Shown here in pieces: positions 26,892 through 34,790 of a stretch of 59,364 nt of DNA (positions are counted from its first letter, which is position 1; each line of letters opens with the position of its first letter). This stretch comes from Promethearchaeota archaeon. GTDB taxonomy: Archaea > Asgardarchaeota > Lokiarchaeia > Sigyniarchaeales > SOKP01. The position numbers and the translations under genes were made by a program. The stretch is taken from contig JAHPZI010000001.1 of assembly GCA_019058295.1 (NCBI GenBank), forward strand, positions 124,786 to 184,149, written 5' to 3'. Under the pieces are notes generated by a model. The model searched no databases, was not told where the DNA came from, and saw only the letters and a list, made by a program, of their open reading frames with translations.

Positions 26892-27053
26892 ATGAAGTTA
26901 ATAACATGCCACCTACCTGAGGCATACTTGGCTGGAATCGAAGAATTAGTTAATTTAAATGTGTATCCAAATCGTTCGGAAGTCATTCGTGTCGCAATAC
27001 GCGACTTGCTCAAAAGTGAGCTCACTACTATTGTTCGAAAGCCACAAGATTGA
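26892..27053 (+). CDS. ribbon-helix-helix (CopG/Arc type) DNA-binding protein
   Basis: A 53-residue protein translated from ATG 26892 to TGA 27051-27053. It has the classic RHH layout: an N-terminal beta strand ('KLITCHLPEAY'), helix A ('LAGIEELVNLN'), the turn 'VYPNRSEVIRVAIRDLLKSE' forming helix B, and a short basic tail. The family acts as dimers in which the strands enter the major groove. RHH proteins are often autoregulated, and an inverted repeat lies just upstream. Upstream 'AAAAAGGTG' at 26873-26881 is a suitable Shine-Dalgarno sequence. Confidence 0.8.
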   Translation: MKLITCHLPEAYLAGIEELVNLNVYPNRSEVIRVAIRDLLKSELTTIVRKPQD

Positions 27054-27223
27054 GAAAATTATTTTTTTATTCTTTTTCTTTTTTATACATGTTTATAGCT
27101 TATAATATAGTGAAATAGAGCAGAGTGGTTATTTCACCCCAAATCTCTTCTAAAGATTTTTTTAATACAGATTATTTATAGATTTAATGAATTTTTCACA
27201 TTACGACTTTGAGTTAAATTAAA

Positions 27224-27721
27224 ATGAAAAAAGTAAGTCAAGAAGACAAATTATTCTATTTTGAGCGGAATTTTTTCACGTTAGACGGATTATGGATGAT
27301 TGAAACAGAGAAGGAATTAAATTGGGAGAATGCATTGAAAATTGATTTAGCTGTTTGGAAAAAATTATTAAAAATAATTATTCGTAGAATTAAAAAATAT
27401 TTGAAAATAGAAACAAATACGCTCACAGATTTAGTTGAGATATTAACTTTTAGGTGGTCTATTGAAGGATGGAAATACAATACTGTAAAAAATGAGGAAA
27501 CAGAAGCTTTAATTGAAATTCATGGATGTCCATATAAATCTACCATGGATCGAAACCCTGATCGCCACGATAAAATTCCTTTAATATGCCGTAATATGTG
27601 TATTCCTTTTTATAAAGAAATCGTTGAGAATTTTAATTCTAAAATTAGGTTAGAAAGAAATGAATTCATGGGATTGGGGAATGATTTATGCGATTTTCAT
27701 TTTAAAATAGAAGAGAAATAA
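27224..27721 (+). CDS. ATC-hydrolase / DUF6125-like protein
   Basis: A 165-residue soluble protein. The C-terminal half shows spaced cysteines and an acidic end: 'IHGCPYKSTMDRN', 'PLICRNMCIPFYKEIVENF', and 'GNDLCDFHFKIEE'. This pattern resembles the L-2-amino-thiazoline-4-carboxylic acid hydrolase-like families. The N-terminal part contains 'FFTLDGLWMIETEKELNWENALKID', typical of that group in archaea and anaerobes. The biochemical role of most members is unknown, so the name is only a family label. The next gene begins 5 nt after its stop. Confidence 0.6.
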   Translation: MKKVSQEDKLFYFERNFFTLDGLWMIETEKELNWENALKIDLAVWKKLLKIIIRRIKKYLKIETNTLTDLVEILTFRWSIEGWKYNTVKNEETEALIEIHGCPYKSTMDRNPDRHDKIPLICRNMCIPFYKEIVENFNSKIRLERNEFMGLGNDLCDFHFKIEEK

Positions 27722-27726
27722 GTAAT

Positions 27727-28152
27727 ATGGAAGATTTAAGCTATAAATGGAATTATTACGATTATTTAAGGATTATTCCTGCAATAATTTTTGCGGGAAT
27801 TATTTTTTATTTTTCTTCTTTAAGCAATCCTTACCCAGTAAGACCCCCTGGACCCCCTCGTATTTTAGAATTAGAGGTATCCATAAATGATATATTACAT
27901 ATCTGCGAATATGCATTATTATCTCTTTTAATTGCGTTTGGATTTTCTGATAAAGTGAGATCGGTTTATTTAATTTTAATCACAATTCTTTACGCAATTT
28001 TAGATGAAATACACCAATATTTCGTTCCAAATCGTTATTTTAGTTTTTACGATATTCTTTTAGATTCTATTGGAGTGATTTTAGGATTTTTATTTTATGT
28101 TATTTTAACTAATTTAATAAAAAGATTAAGGAAAAAAACAAACGAGGGATAA
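27727..28152 (+). CDS. VanZ-like membrane protein
   Basis: A 141-residue membrane protein with about four helices. VanZ-family marks are 'IFYFSSLSNP' after TM1, 'DILHICEYALLSLLIAFGF', 'LDEIHQYFVPNRYFSFYDI' and 'LDSIGVILGFLFY'. The family is named after a teicoplanin-resistance protein, but in archaea its role is unknown. It is cotranscribed with the ATC-hydrolase-like gene. Confidence 0.85.
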   Translation: MEDLSYKWNYYDYLRIIPAIIFAGIIFYFSSLSNPYPVRPPGPPRILELEVSINDILHICEYALLSLLIAFGFSDKVRSVYLILITILYAILDEIHQYFVPNRYFSFYDILLDSIGVILGFLFYVILTNLIKRLRKKTNEG

Positions 28153-28164
28153 ACTCACAATATT

Positions 28165-30048
28165 TCAGATTCTTGAATAGCTATTATAAATGTTTTCAAA
28201 ATGATTAATCTGATTTTTAATATTTAAGATAATTAAGTCACGGGCGTCATCACCAAGTCCATAGAGAGAGAATATTATATCATCAATGTTCCTTAACGAT
28301 CTATAAACATTTTCATCTGCTATTCCATTATTTATTTCCAAATAGTTAATAATTTTGTCTACTTTCTTAATAATTTTAGCTTTAATATCCTCATTAGGTT
28401 TTAGTATAGGAAGATGTCTAATCATATATTGATTTAAATTTATAGTAGTGCCTTTCTGATTATTTATTCCATAAGTACAATAAAATTGATTTAAAATCGA
28501 ATTAATATAAGCGCACAAATATTTTAATTCCCCAATATCTTCATGAAGTAGCGAATAAATAGACGAAGTAAAGCAAATATTATCTTCGGTATAAATTGCT
28601 TCTGGGATTATATTATTATGCTTAATTAGGAGTTTAGGACTCTTATAATACTCATACTCACTACCTTTCAAAACATTTTCATTAATATCTTCGATATTAA
28701 AGGATTTATTTTGATCTATGTAATAATAATGGAAGTCGTCTTTTGCATTGACAAAGGCGCAGGTCCCTTTCATATCGTCCCTAAGATTTTTTTTTATATG
28801 CCTCAGGCCGATATCTTCCTCCCCGCGTATCATTTTAGGAAAATCCTTTATATTCAAATAATTAAGGTCTCCCTGAATCTCGATTATTTTTATAATTTCA
28901 TTAATATTTTCGGGGGTTTTTATTCTTATTCTATTTAACTTAACAGTTTCTGCTTTACAGTAAGGACATTCTTTTTCATAGGTATATACATAAATTTTTT
29001 TAGATTTTGAACATAGTGGACAATGAGGATTGAGACATATTTTTAATAAATCTACTTGTTGGTTGGAATAATTGATGATAACTTTATCGGGATAATCATA
29101 GACTTCCAATTTTCTTTCTTTTTCCTCATGATTTCGTTTATAAATAATTATTTGTACCTCATTTGTTGCTTTCTTAAATTGTTTTGACCCAATATCGAAG
29201 ATTTTCAATATACTAGCATTTGAAAAGAGCTGATTTCTAAATTCGATGTATCCTTGTCTAAGGAGAAAGCTTTTAGGTACTAATAATCCGATAATGCCTT
29301 TGCTCCACTCAAGTGCTTTTATTAAAAAGGCGCAGTAAATATCGTTATAAAAGATTTTTTCATTTTTTAAAAAATCTTTCTCTTCCTTGGTTAATATATT
29401 TCCGTAAGGAGGATTTCCAATGATAATATCATATTTTGAGGAATTATACGTTTTTAAACTGTTTTTTAATTCTATGTTCGATTTTAGAATAGAAAAAATT
29501 TGGGAAAAATCTGTTTTCCCCGAATTGAGATACCAATTACTAAGCTTTAATATACAGAGCTTTAATGCAAATTCATTAATATCATGCCCAAAAAGATTTT
29601 GGATTAATAAGGTTTTTATTTTAAAGGGATCTAGTTGCGGATCCAGATTTTTAATTAGTTTAAAGAGATTAGAAGCAGCACTTAAAAGAAAAACACCAGA
29701 CCCACAAGCGGGATCAAAAACCGAAGAATTTAAAAGAATATTTGCCACTTCTTTTTTCTGTTCCAATGTGAGTTCCAGAATATCTTCAATCTTATTAAGC
29801 TCAATTGGATTAATTTTATTATTAAGAAAAAGTAATAATGCTTGAGTGAATATGAAATCTGAAAGTTTTGTATCCGTATAATAGACGCCCTCTTTCTTTT
29901 TCTTATAATAATTATCTAAAAAGATTTCCTCCATAGTACTAACAGATTCCAAGATTTCTCTTACCATTTGGTTATTTTTCGAATATAAGCTCTTCTCAAA
30001 TAATTCGAAAACCTTGTTTATATCTTGGAAATCGTTAATATTTTTCAT
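28165..30048 (-). CDS. N6-adenine DNA methyltransferase (Eco57I/TaqI type)
   Basis: A 627-residue class-gamma adenine methyltransferase. SAM-binding motif I is 'DPACGSGVFLL' (about residue 115), catalytic motif IV is 'NPPYGN' (about 212), and motif X-like 'KKKEGVYYTDTKLSDF' lies near the N-terminus. A zinc-ribbon-like insertion with cysteines in 'CPLCSKS' and 'ECPYCKAE' occurs around 345-375, and a TaqI-like specificity domain forms the C-terminal third. No nuclease domain and no separate restriction gene is next to it, so it is either an orphan methylase or the modification half of a BREX/DISARM-like or type II system lost here. It ends 12 nt from the VanZ gene, convergent. Confidence 0.88.
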   Translation of the reverse strand: MKNINDFQDINKVFELFEKSLYSKNNQMVREILESVSTMEEIFLDNYYKKKKEGVYYTDTKLSDFIFTQALLLFLNNKINPIELNKIEDILELTLEQKKEVANILLNSSVFDPACGSGVFLLSAASNLFKLIKNLDPQLDPFKIKTLLIQNLFGHDINEFALKLCILKLSNWYLNSGKTDFSQIFSILKSNIELKNSLKTYNSSKYDIIIGNPPYGNILTKEEKDFLKNEKIFYNDIYCAFLIKALEWSKGIIGLLVPKSFLLRQGYIEFRNQLFSNASILKIFDIGSKQFKKATNEVQIIIYKRNHEEKERKLEVYDYPDKVIINYSNQQVDLLKICLNPHCPLCSKSKKIYVYTYEKECPYCKAETVKLNRIRIKTPENINEIIKIIEIQGDLNYLNIKDFPKMIRGEEDIGLRHIKKNLRDDMKGTCAFVNAKDDFHYYYIDQNKSFNIEDINENVLKGSEYEYYKSPKLLIKHNNIIPEAIYTEDNICFTSSIYSLLHEDIGELKYLCAYINSILNQFYCTYGINNQKGTTINLNQYMIRHLPILKPNEDIKAKIIKKVDKIINYLEINNGIADENVYRSLRNIDDIIFSLYGLGDDARDLIILNIKNQINHFENIYNSYSRI

Positions 30049-30135
30049 AGTAAATATGAGTCCATTAAAAATAACTTCTTATGCTATATTTTCTCTATAT
30101 TTTTATAGTTAAATATACTTATTATTATTGGGATA

Positions 30136-30627
30136 ATGACGGATAAGAAGAAGAAAGAAGATTACCATGGGATTGCTCCCATTTCGGACCTTGTTAAAAA
30201 GATGAAAAAAGAATATGATAAGGATCCAAAAGAGTGGAGTCTAATTGGCTCAAAAGATGAACAGGGTAATTCTGACACTTTTATCCAAAAAAAGCCTAAT
30301 GCCTACTGGCTAAAGTCAAAAATGCTAAGTCCTTATTCAGCTTTATCTATGGGTACTATTGTAAGGAAGATTGACCAAGATATTGATGAAAAGATTGGAA
30401 AAAAATTGACTCAAGAAGATATGCTCAGACTTTTTGGTATGGTGGTACCAGTTAAAAAAGATAAAAGCGTGGTAGCCGCGGGAATTGAAAAATTTTCTCA
30501 ATATCATGGAGATTACATAAAAAAAATAATTTATGAGAGAGATTCAAATTTAGGTTATCAGTTGGCTAAGAGAATTGATCAAGAATTCTATAAGAAGTAC
30601 CCCCAGAGGAAAAACCTTTACATTTGA
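30136..30627 (+). CDS. hypothetical protein
   Basis: A 163-residue soluble, lysine-rich protein with no recognised domain. It contains 'GIAPISDLVKKMKKEYDKDP' near the N-terminus and a helical second half ending 'EFYKKYPQRKNLYI'. No cysteines or membrane segments. Its stop codon abuts the stop of the next gene on the other strand with no spacer, so the two mRNAs must overlap at their 3' ends. Confidence 0.6.
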   Translation: MTDKKKKEDYHGIAPISDLVKKMKKEYDKDPKEWSLIGSKDEQGNSDTFIQKKPNAYWLKSKMLSPYSALSMGTIVRKIDQDIDEKIGKKLTQEDMLRLFGMVVPVKKDKSVVAAGIEKFSQYHGDYIKKIIYERDSNLGYQLAKRIDQEFYKKYPQRKNLYI

Positions 30628-31053
30628 TTATAATTTATCTTTTAAAGTTTGTAATCCAGCTTTATCTTTAATGATCGGAAGATTTGCAGAATACGCGCTC
30701 GAATTTTTAATTAACTCGGATATTAAAGCGTTAATTTTTTCAGGACCCGGTTTTGATTCAATAGATTTAGCGAAATCTTTTATATTATTCACGTTTAGAT
30801 CTTCCACGTAAAAAGAAATACCTTTTTCTACTTCTTCTAAGAGAAACTGATATGATAAATCGGCATCTCGTTCTGTTTTAACCAATGGATCATCAGGATC
30901 TTCGAAAGTATAGGAAATCTCCGTCCATCGTGAGCCATCTGGATTAGCAGGAACCATTCCGAAGATGTAATCTTTTGTATAAGCCCAGAAAACAGAATTA
31001 TTCTCTGCATTATCGTAGGAGGAATCAACAATACTCTTAAATTCTTCAGCCAT
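30628..31053 (-). CDS. hypothetical acidic protein
   Basis: A 141-residue acidic protein of unknown function. It has a beta-rich N-terminal half ('VFWAYTKDYIFGMVPANPDG', 'RWTEISYTFEDPDDPLV') and a helical C-terminal half. No signal or membrane segment. It is divergent from nadE and convergent with zero spacing with the gene at 30136. Confidence 0.6.
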   Translation of the reverse strand: MAEEFKSIVDSSYDNAENNSVFWAYTKDYIFGMVPANPDGSRWTEISYTFEDPDDPLVKTERDADLSYQFLLEEVEKGISFYVEDLNVNNIKDFAKSIESKPGPEKINALISELIKNSSAYSANLPIIKDKAGLQTLKDKL

Positions 31054-31182
31054 ATTTATGACCTATTTATAGATTTTTTATTAAATTTTACTTTGTATAA
31101 TATTATAATAGCAGTTATAAAAAAATTTTCAAAATAATTTCTATTAATTTATTTAGTTATTATTACTAAAAATGATTTTTAT

Positions 31183-31941
31183 ATGCGCAAATTAAATTAT
31201 GAAAAACTGACTTCTGATATCCAAAATTGGATAAAAGAACATGTAACTTCTGCTGATGCGAAAGGAATTGTATTAGGATTAAGTGGTGGAATAGATAGCT
31301 CAGTTATCGCTGCTTTAAGTGTTAATGCGATTGGAAAAGAGAATGTTTTAGGTTTAGGTTTACCTTGCGAATCCATACCTCAAGATCTTGAGGATGCTAA
31401 GGCAATTGCCAAGCATTTAGGGATAACTTTTATAATTTCAGATTTAACTTCAGTATATAAAGAATTCTTGAAAGTTTTGCCAACTCATATAAAAAGTAAT
31501 AAAATAGCACAAGCCAATATTAAACCTCGTCTTAGAATGACAATGGTGTATTATATGGGACAATCACTTGGAAAATATCTTGTAGCAGGGACAGGAAATA
31601 GATCGGAAGTTGCTATAGGATATTTTACTAAATATGGCGATGGGGGGGTTGATTTTGAACCGATTGGTGCGTTATATAAATTCGAAGTTAGAGAAATAGC
31701 GAGAGTTTTAGGGATTCCTAATAAATTTATCGATAAACCACCTTCAGCTGGACTATGGGAAGGACAAACTGATGAGGATGAAATTGGTTTAACTTACGAT
31801 CTACTTGATGAAATTATTTATAGGATTGATCATATTTTATGTTTCGAAGGTTTAAACGAAAAAGATGTAAAAAAAGTCATAAATATGATAAAATCAGCAG
31901 AACACAAAACAAAAATGCCGCCAATGTTTAAAATAAAATAA
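31183..31941 (+). CDS. nadE: NH3-dependent NAD+ synthetase
   Basis: A 252-residue N-type ATP pyrophosphatase. The PP-loop is 'GLSGGIDSSVIA' (about residues 28-40). 'GTGNRSEVAIGYFTKYGDGG' (about 145) and 'PPSAGLWEGQTDEDEIG' (about 187) complete the active site. There is no N-terminal nitrilase domain, so it uses ammonia, not glutamine directly. It converts deamido-NAD to NAD. It is convergent with the following gene with 4 nt between the stop codons. Confidence 0.95.
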   Translation: MRKLNYEKLTSDIQNWIKEHVTSADAKGIVLGLSGGIDSSVIAALSVNAIGKENVLGLGLPCESIPQDLEDAKAIAKHLGITFIISDLTSVYKEFLKVLPTHIKSNKIAQANIKPRLRMTMVYYMGQSLGKYLVAGTGNRSEVAIGYFTKYGDGGVDFEPIGALYKFEVREIARVLGIPNKFIDKPPSAGLWEGQTDEDEIGLTYDLLDEIIYRIDHILCFEGLNEKDVKKVINMIKSAEHKTKMPPMFKIK

Positions 31942-31945
31942 GTTT

Positions 31946-33589
31946 TTATAAACTTGAGATTAACCTTCTTATTTTGGCTATTCGAGAGCTAATTTCATCA
32001 AGATTACTTCTAAGTCCTTCGTTTTGGTTTTTATATTCATAATCATCAATAATTCCACTATTATAATTATTACTCAACTCTTTATAGCCCTTTTCTAATG
32101 AATATCTTCTTCCTTCAAGTGCGATTAGTTCCTGATATAAAGCATCCTTATCTGTGGGCAATGGTTCGTCATCAACTATGGGAACTGGTTTAATCTCTTG
32201 TGGAATTTCAGCAATTATTTTCTTTTTTTCGACTTTTTTCTTTTTGCCTTTAGAAGTTATTTCTTCAGGAGTTTCAACTCCTACAGAAGAAAACACATTA
32301 AACAAATCTTTACCACTTGAATTAATTGATTCAGTATCTATATCTTCAACATCAATAGGAATTATTTCAGGTTTTTTATTAGGAAATATTAAGGATTTTG
32401 ACTCTTCTTTTTGTTCAATTTTCGTTTCTTCCTGAATTTCTTGTGTTTCCTCTGGCATTCCAAATGGGATGGTTTTTAACTTGGATTCTTCTGGAGCTGT
32501 TGATGTCTCCTCTGGTTTTTCAAATAGGAAGGATTCTAAATTGGATTCTTCTGTATCCATTGGTGTTTCCTCTGGCAGTTCAAATGGAATGGATGATGGC
32601 TTGGATTTTTCTGTATCCATTGATAGTTCCGTAATAGATTGTATGATTTTCGGTTTTTTTACTGGCAATGGTATTGATTTTTCTTTTTCCTCATCTAATT
32701 CTGGTTCTATGGTTGATTTAAATGGAATTTCTGAACTAATCTCATTAGTTGGTTCTTCCATAATAATTGGGGTCAATTTTGATTTCTTTTTAGGTATTGG
32801 TGTAATTGGTGGTTCTTCTTTAGGCTCAAGCATATCTTTTAGCTCATCTATAGATACTTGTGAAATACTCGGTTTTTTTGGAACTTCAGTTATGATTTCT
32901 GGCTCCATTTCTTTATCAACACCACTATCCCCTATTTTTTCAATAACTGCCTCTTCAGATTCAATTGGAACTTTGATCTTTAGGGGTTTCTGAGGCTTCT
33001 TAACTAAGGGAATTTTAATTTTTAGGGGAGCAAGTTTGCCTTTTAAATTAGAAGCTTTTTCTTCAACTTCTGGTTCTTGAGCAATCTCTTCTTGAACTTC
33101 TGGCTCTTGAGAAGTTTCTTTAATTCTTTCTTCTTTTTTCTGTAACTCATTCTTAAGTAGTTCAATTGTCCCTTTCAATCCTTCAATTTCTCCTTTAAAT
33201 TGTTCCGAAACTTGAGCCACAATTTCAGTAATATCAATATTTTTGTTAGCAATTTCTGGTTTAGATTCTATATCTTCTTTAGAATCACTTAAGAGGTCAG
33301 TTGACTCTGATTCTACCCCCATATCTCTGAGGCCCAACATCTTTGTAATATTTTCAGCCAATCCGTTTACTTCTTTGAACCATAAATCTAAAGTATCCCA
33401 ATTTTCCAATTTATTTATTGTATCTTCAATTAAATCAGCTTTATCAGGAATTAAATTTTCATCTTTCAGAAGTTTGAAGCCTTGAATTAATATTTCCCTT
33501 GCTTCAATTTCATCATCTGGAGTAGGTTCACCTTCGGTTAATTTCAGAAAAACATGTTTTATTTCTTCAATTATCTCTTCTTCACTCAT
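31946..33589 (-). CDS. acidic low-complexity repeat protein with helical ends
   Basis: A 547-residue protein without recognised family. Residues 1-85 form a helical globular domain. Residues 115-165 are a predicted coiled coil ('QFKGEIEGLKGTIELLKNEL'). Residues 170-460 are a Pro/Glu/Lys-rich disordered stretch with internal repeats, including three 20-residue units (see the 32451-32630 repeat). The last 65 residues are again a conserved-looking helical hairpin ('LIALEGRRYSLEKGYKELSN'). Two folded ends held by a long acidic tether suggest a scaffold or adaptor protein. Function unknown. Confidence 0.65.
   Translation of the reverse strand: MSEEEIIEEIKHVFLKLTEGEPTPDDEIEAREILIQGFKLLKDENLIPDKADLIEDTINKLENWDTLDLWFKEVNGLAENITKMLGLRDMGVESESTDLLSDSKEDIESKPEIANKNIDITEIVAQVSEQFKGEIEGLKGTIELLKNELQKKEERIKETSQEPEVQEEIAQEPEVEEKASNLKGKLAPLKIKIPLVKKPQKPLKIKVPIESEEAVIEKIGDSGVDKEMEPEIITEVPKKPSISQVSIDELKDMLEPKEEPPITPIPKKKSKLTPIIMEEPTNEISSEIPFKSTIEPELDEEKEKSIPLPVKKPKIIQSITELSMDTEKSKPSSIPFELPEETPMDTEESNLESFLFEKPEETSTAPEESKLKTIPFGMPEETQEIQEETKIEQKEESKSLIFPNKKPEIIPIDVEDIDTESINSSGKDLFNVFSSVGVETPEEITSKGKKKKVEKKKIIAEIPQEIKPVPIVDDEPLPTDKDALYQELIALEGRRYSLEKGYKELSNNYNSGIIDDYEYKNQNEGLRSNLDEISSRIAKIRRLISSL
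32451..32630 (-). repeat. three tandem 60-bp coding repeats
   Basis: Three adjacent 60-bp units encode 20-residue repeats of the pattern PEE-T-x-x-x-x-E-S-K/N-L-x-x-x-x-F-x-x. Units diverge by about a quarter at the DNA level. They lie in the disordered middle of the acidic protein and imply recent expansion by slippage or recombination. Confidence 0.75.
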
Positions 33590-33843
33590 AAAAGGATCAT
33601 TTGAAAAAATTTTTTATGTTGAATTAGGAAAAAAATTATTCTTAATTATTAATATAATAATTCGATAATTTATTTTTTATGTGTTTACATCATCTAAAAT
33701 AACTATAAATTAATAAAAATTTGAAAAATTATTTGATATAAGATTATAATTAATGAAAATATTTATTAAAGAAGCTATCAAGCTCCCAATATTTATCTTA
33801 ATAATGAAAAAATCTATAGAGAAATATCTTTGATCAATAAAGT
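33590..33843. other. intergenic region downstream of rps11
   Basis: AT-rich spacer between two minus-strand genes. It should hold both the end of the ribosomal transcript and the promoter of the acidic repeat protein. A TATA-like stretch is seen near 33640-33670. No RNA polymerase subunit D gene follows rps11, unlike the usual archaeal order. Confidence 0.35.
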
Positions 33844-34266
33844 TTAAACTCTTCTTCCTCTGTGTCCCCCCTTCCGTCTACAATGGTCGTGCGATTTTGG
33901 AGTAACTTCTTCGATCCTGCCAATTTGTAGACCTGATCTAGCTAATGCTCTTATGCATGCTTGAGCTCCTGGACCAGGTGTTTGAGCTTTATTTCCTCCT
34001 GGAGCCCTAACTTTTATATGAATTCCTCCAATATTTTTATCCCTCAGATCGTTGGCGATTCTAAACCCGCACTGCTTCAACAAGCTATTCGAAATGAATT
34101 ACTTTATCGCTGCATACGGGCTACTTTCATTACGATCCGCCTTGACTACCATACCACCCGAGCATTTAGCGAATGTCTCGGCACCGCTCAGATCGGTGGC
34201 AGTAACTAATGTATTATTATACGAACTATAAATATGCACTATGGCCCATTTTATCTTTTTACTTAT
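33844..34266 (-). pseudogene. rps11: 30S ribosomal protein S11, interrupted by an in-frame TAA
   Basis: Both halves of archaeal S11 are encoded in the same frame. The N-terminal half includes '[14 protein letters not shown]' and '[18 protein letters not shown]'. The C-terminal half includes '[20 protein letters not shown]' and ends '[11 protein letters not shown]'. Between them an in-frame TAA (34099-34101) interrupts a stretch about 10 residues longer than in other archaea. At the expected start, an ATA (34264-34266) stands where 'MSKKIKW' should begin, 6 nt after a GGTGA Shine-Dalgarno. The flanking rps4 and rps13 are intact. S11 is essential, so a sequence error, a second copy elsewhere, or recoding must be considered. 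Confidence 0.75.
34066..34120 (-). other. long hairpin spanning the rps11 interruption
   Basis: CCCGTATGC (34112-34120) pairs with GCAGTGCGGG (34066-34075) leaving one bulged G. Inside, AGC.GAT pairs with AT.AGCT, and AAA with TTT, so the 55-nt segment folds nearly end to end. The in-frame TAA lies in the loop side, directly after an AAG codon, and a second AAG codon stands 27 nt later near the 3' arm. Confidence 0.5.
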
Positions 34267-34288
34267 CTTTATTCACCTTTATTTATTA

Positions 34289-34780
34289 TTATTTTGTTAT
34301 GAAGGGACTATTAGGGATAAAACTAATTAAGTCTTCTTCGTCCTTTTTCACAATATAAGAAGGAGCATTTATTTTTTTATTCCCCACTTGGACATGTCCA
34401 TGTACAATCATTTGTCTAGCTTGGTATATCGTACTAGCAAGCCCTTTTTCGTACACTAATGACTGAAGTCGTCTTTTTAAAATATCTTCAACCGTTAGAT
34501 GTAGGACATCTTCGAATTCTGCTTCAGGACCCAAAATACCCAAGCGTTTTAATTTGGTTATTAATGTCTGTTGAACTTCTCCAGCTTTTTCTTTAGACAA
34601 GGTTCTGGAGTGTCGAGCGATTTCTCTCCAATTTCCTAACATAGTCCGAGATTTCCAGAACTCTCTTTTATTTCTAAGACCATATCTCCCGAGGAATTCT
34701 AATTCTTCTATAATTCTCTCTTTTTGGAACGGATGAGCAGGTTTCTTATATTTTTTTTTTAAACGCCTCGGATCTCCCAT
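34289..34780 (-). CDS. rps4: 30S ribosomal protein S4
   Basis: A 163-residue archaeal/eukaryal-type S4 (S9e). It starts 'MGDPRRLKKKYKKPAHPF', followed by 'LLGRYGLRNKRE'-like 'FLGRYGLRNKREFW', and has an S4 RNA-binding domain near residues 105-160 ('RRLQSLVYEKGLASTIYQAR', 'IVHGHVQVGNKKINAPSYIV'). It binds 16S rRNA early in 30S assembly. It lies 10 nt after rps13 and 22 nt before the S11 reading frame. Confidence 0.96.
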   Translation of the reverse strand: MGDPRRLKKKYKKPAHPFQKERIIEELEFLGRYGLRNKREFWKSRTMLGNWREIARHSRTLSKEKAGEVQQTLITKLKRLGILGPEAEFEDVLHLTVEDILKRRLQSLVYEKGLASTIYQARQMIVHGHVQVGNKKINAPSYIVKKDEEDLISFIPNSPFITK

Positions 34781-34790
34781 AATTAACTTC

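Noticed and set aside
32154..32993. Several plus-strand Ser/Ile/Phe-rich open frames opposite the acidic repeat protein
   Set aside because: They are the low-complexity antisense of a Glu/Pro/Lys-rich coding sequence.
34066..34120. Archaeal bulge-helix-bulge intron in rps11
   Set aside because: I tried to place two 3-nt bulges around a 4-bp helix on the 9-bp stem and could not; the pairing is a simple hairpin with one bulged G.
33961..34209. Plus-strand 82-codon open frame over rps11
   Set aside because: It is antisense to the conserved S11 sequence and has no protein-like features of its own.
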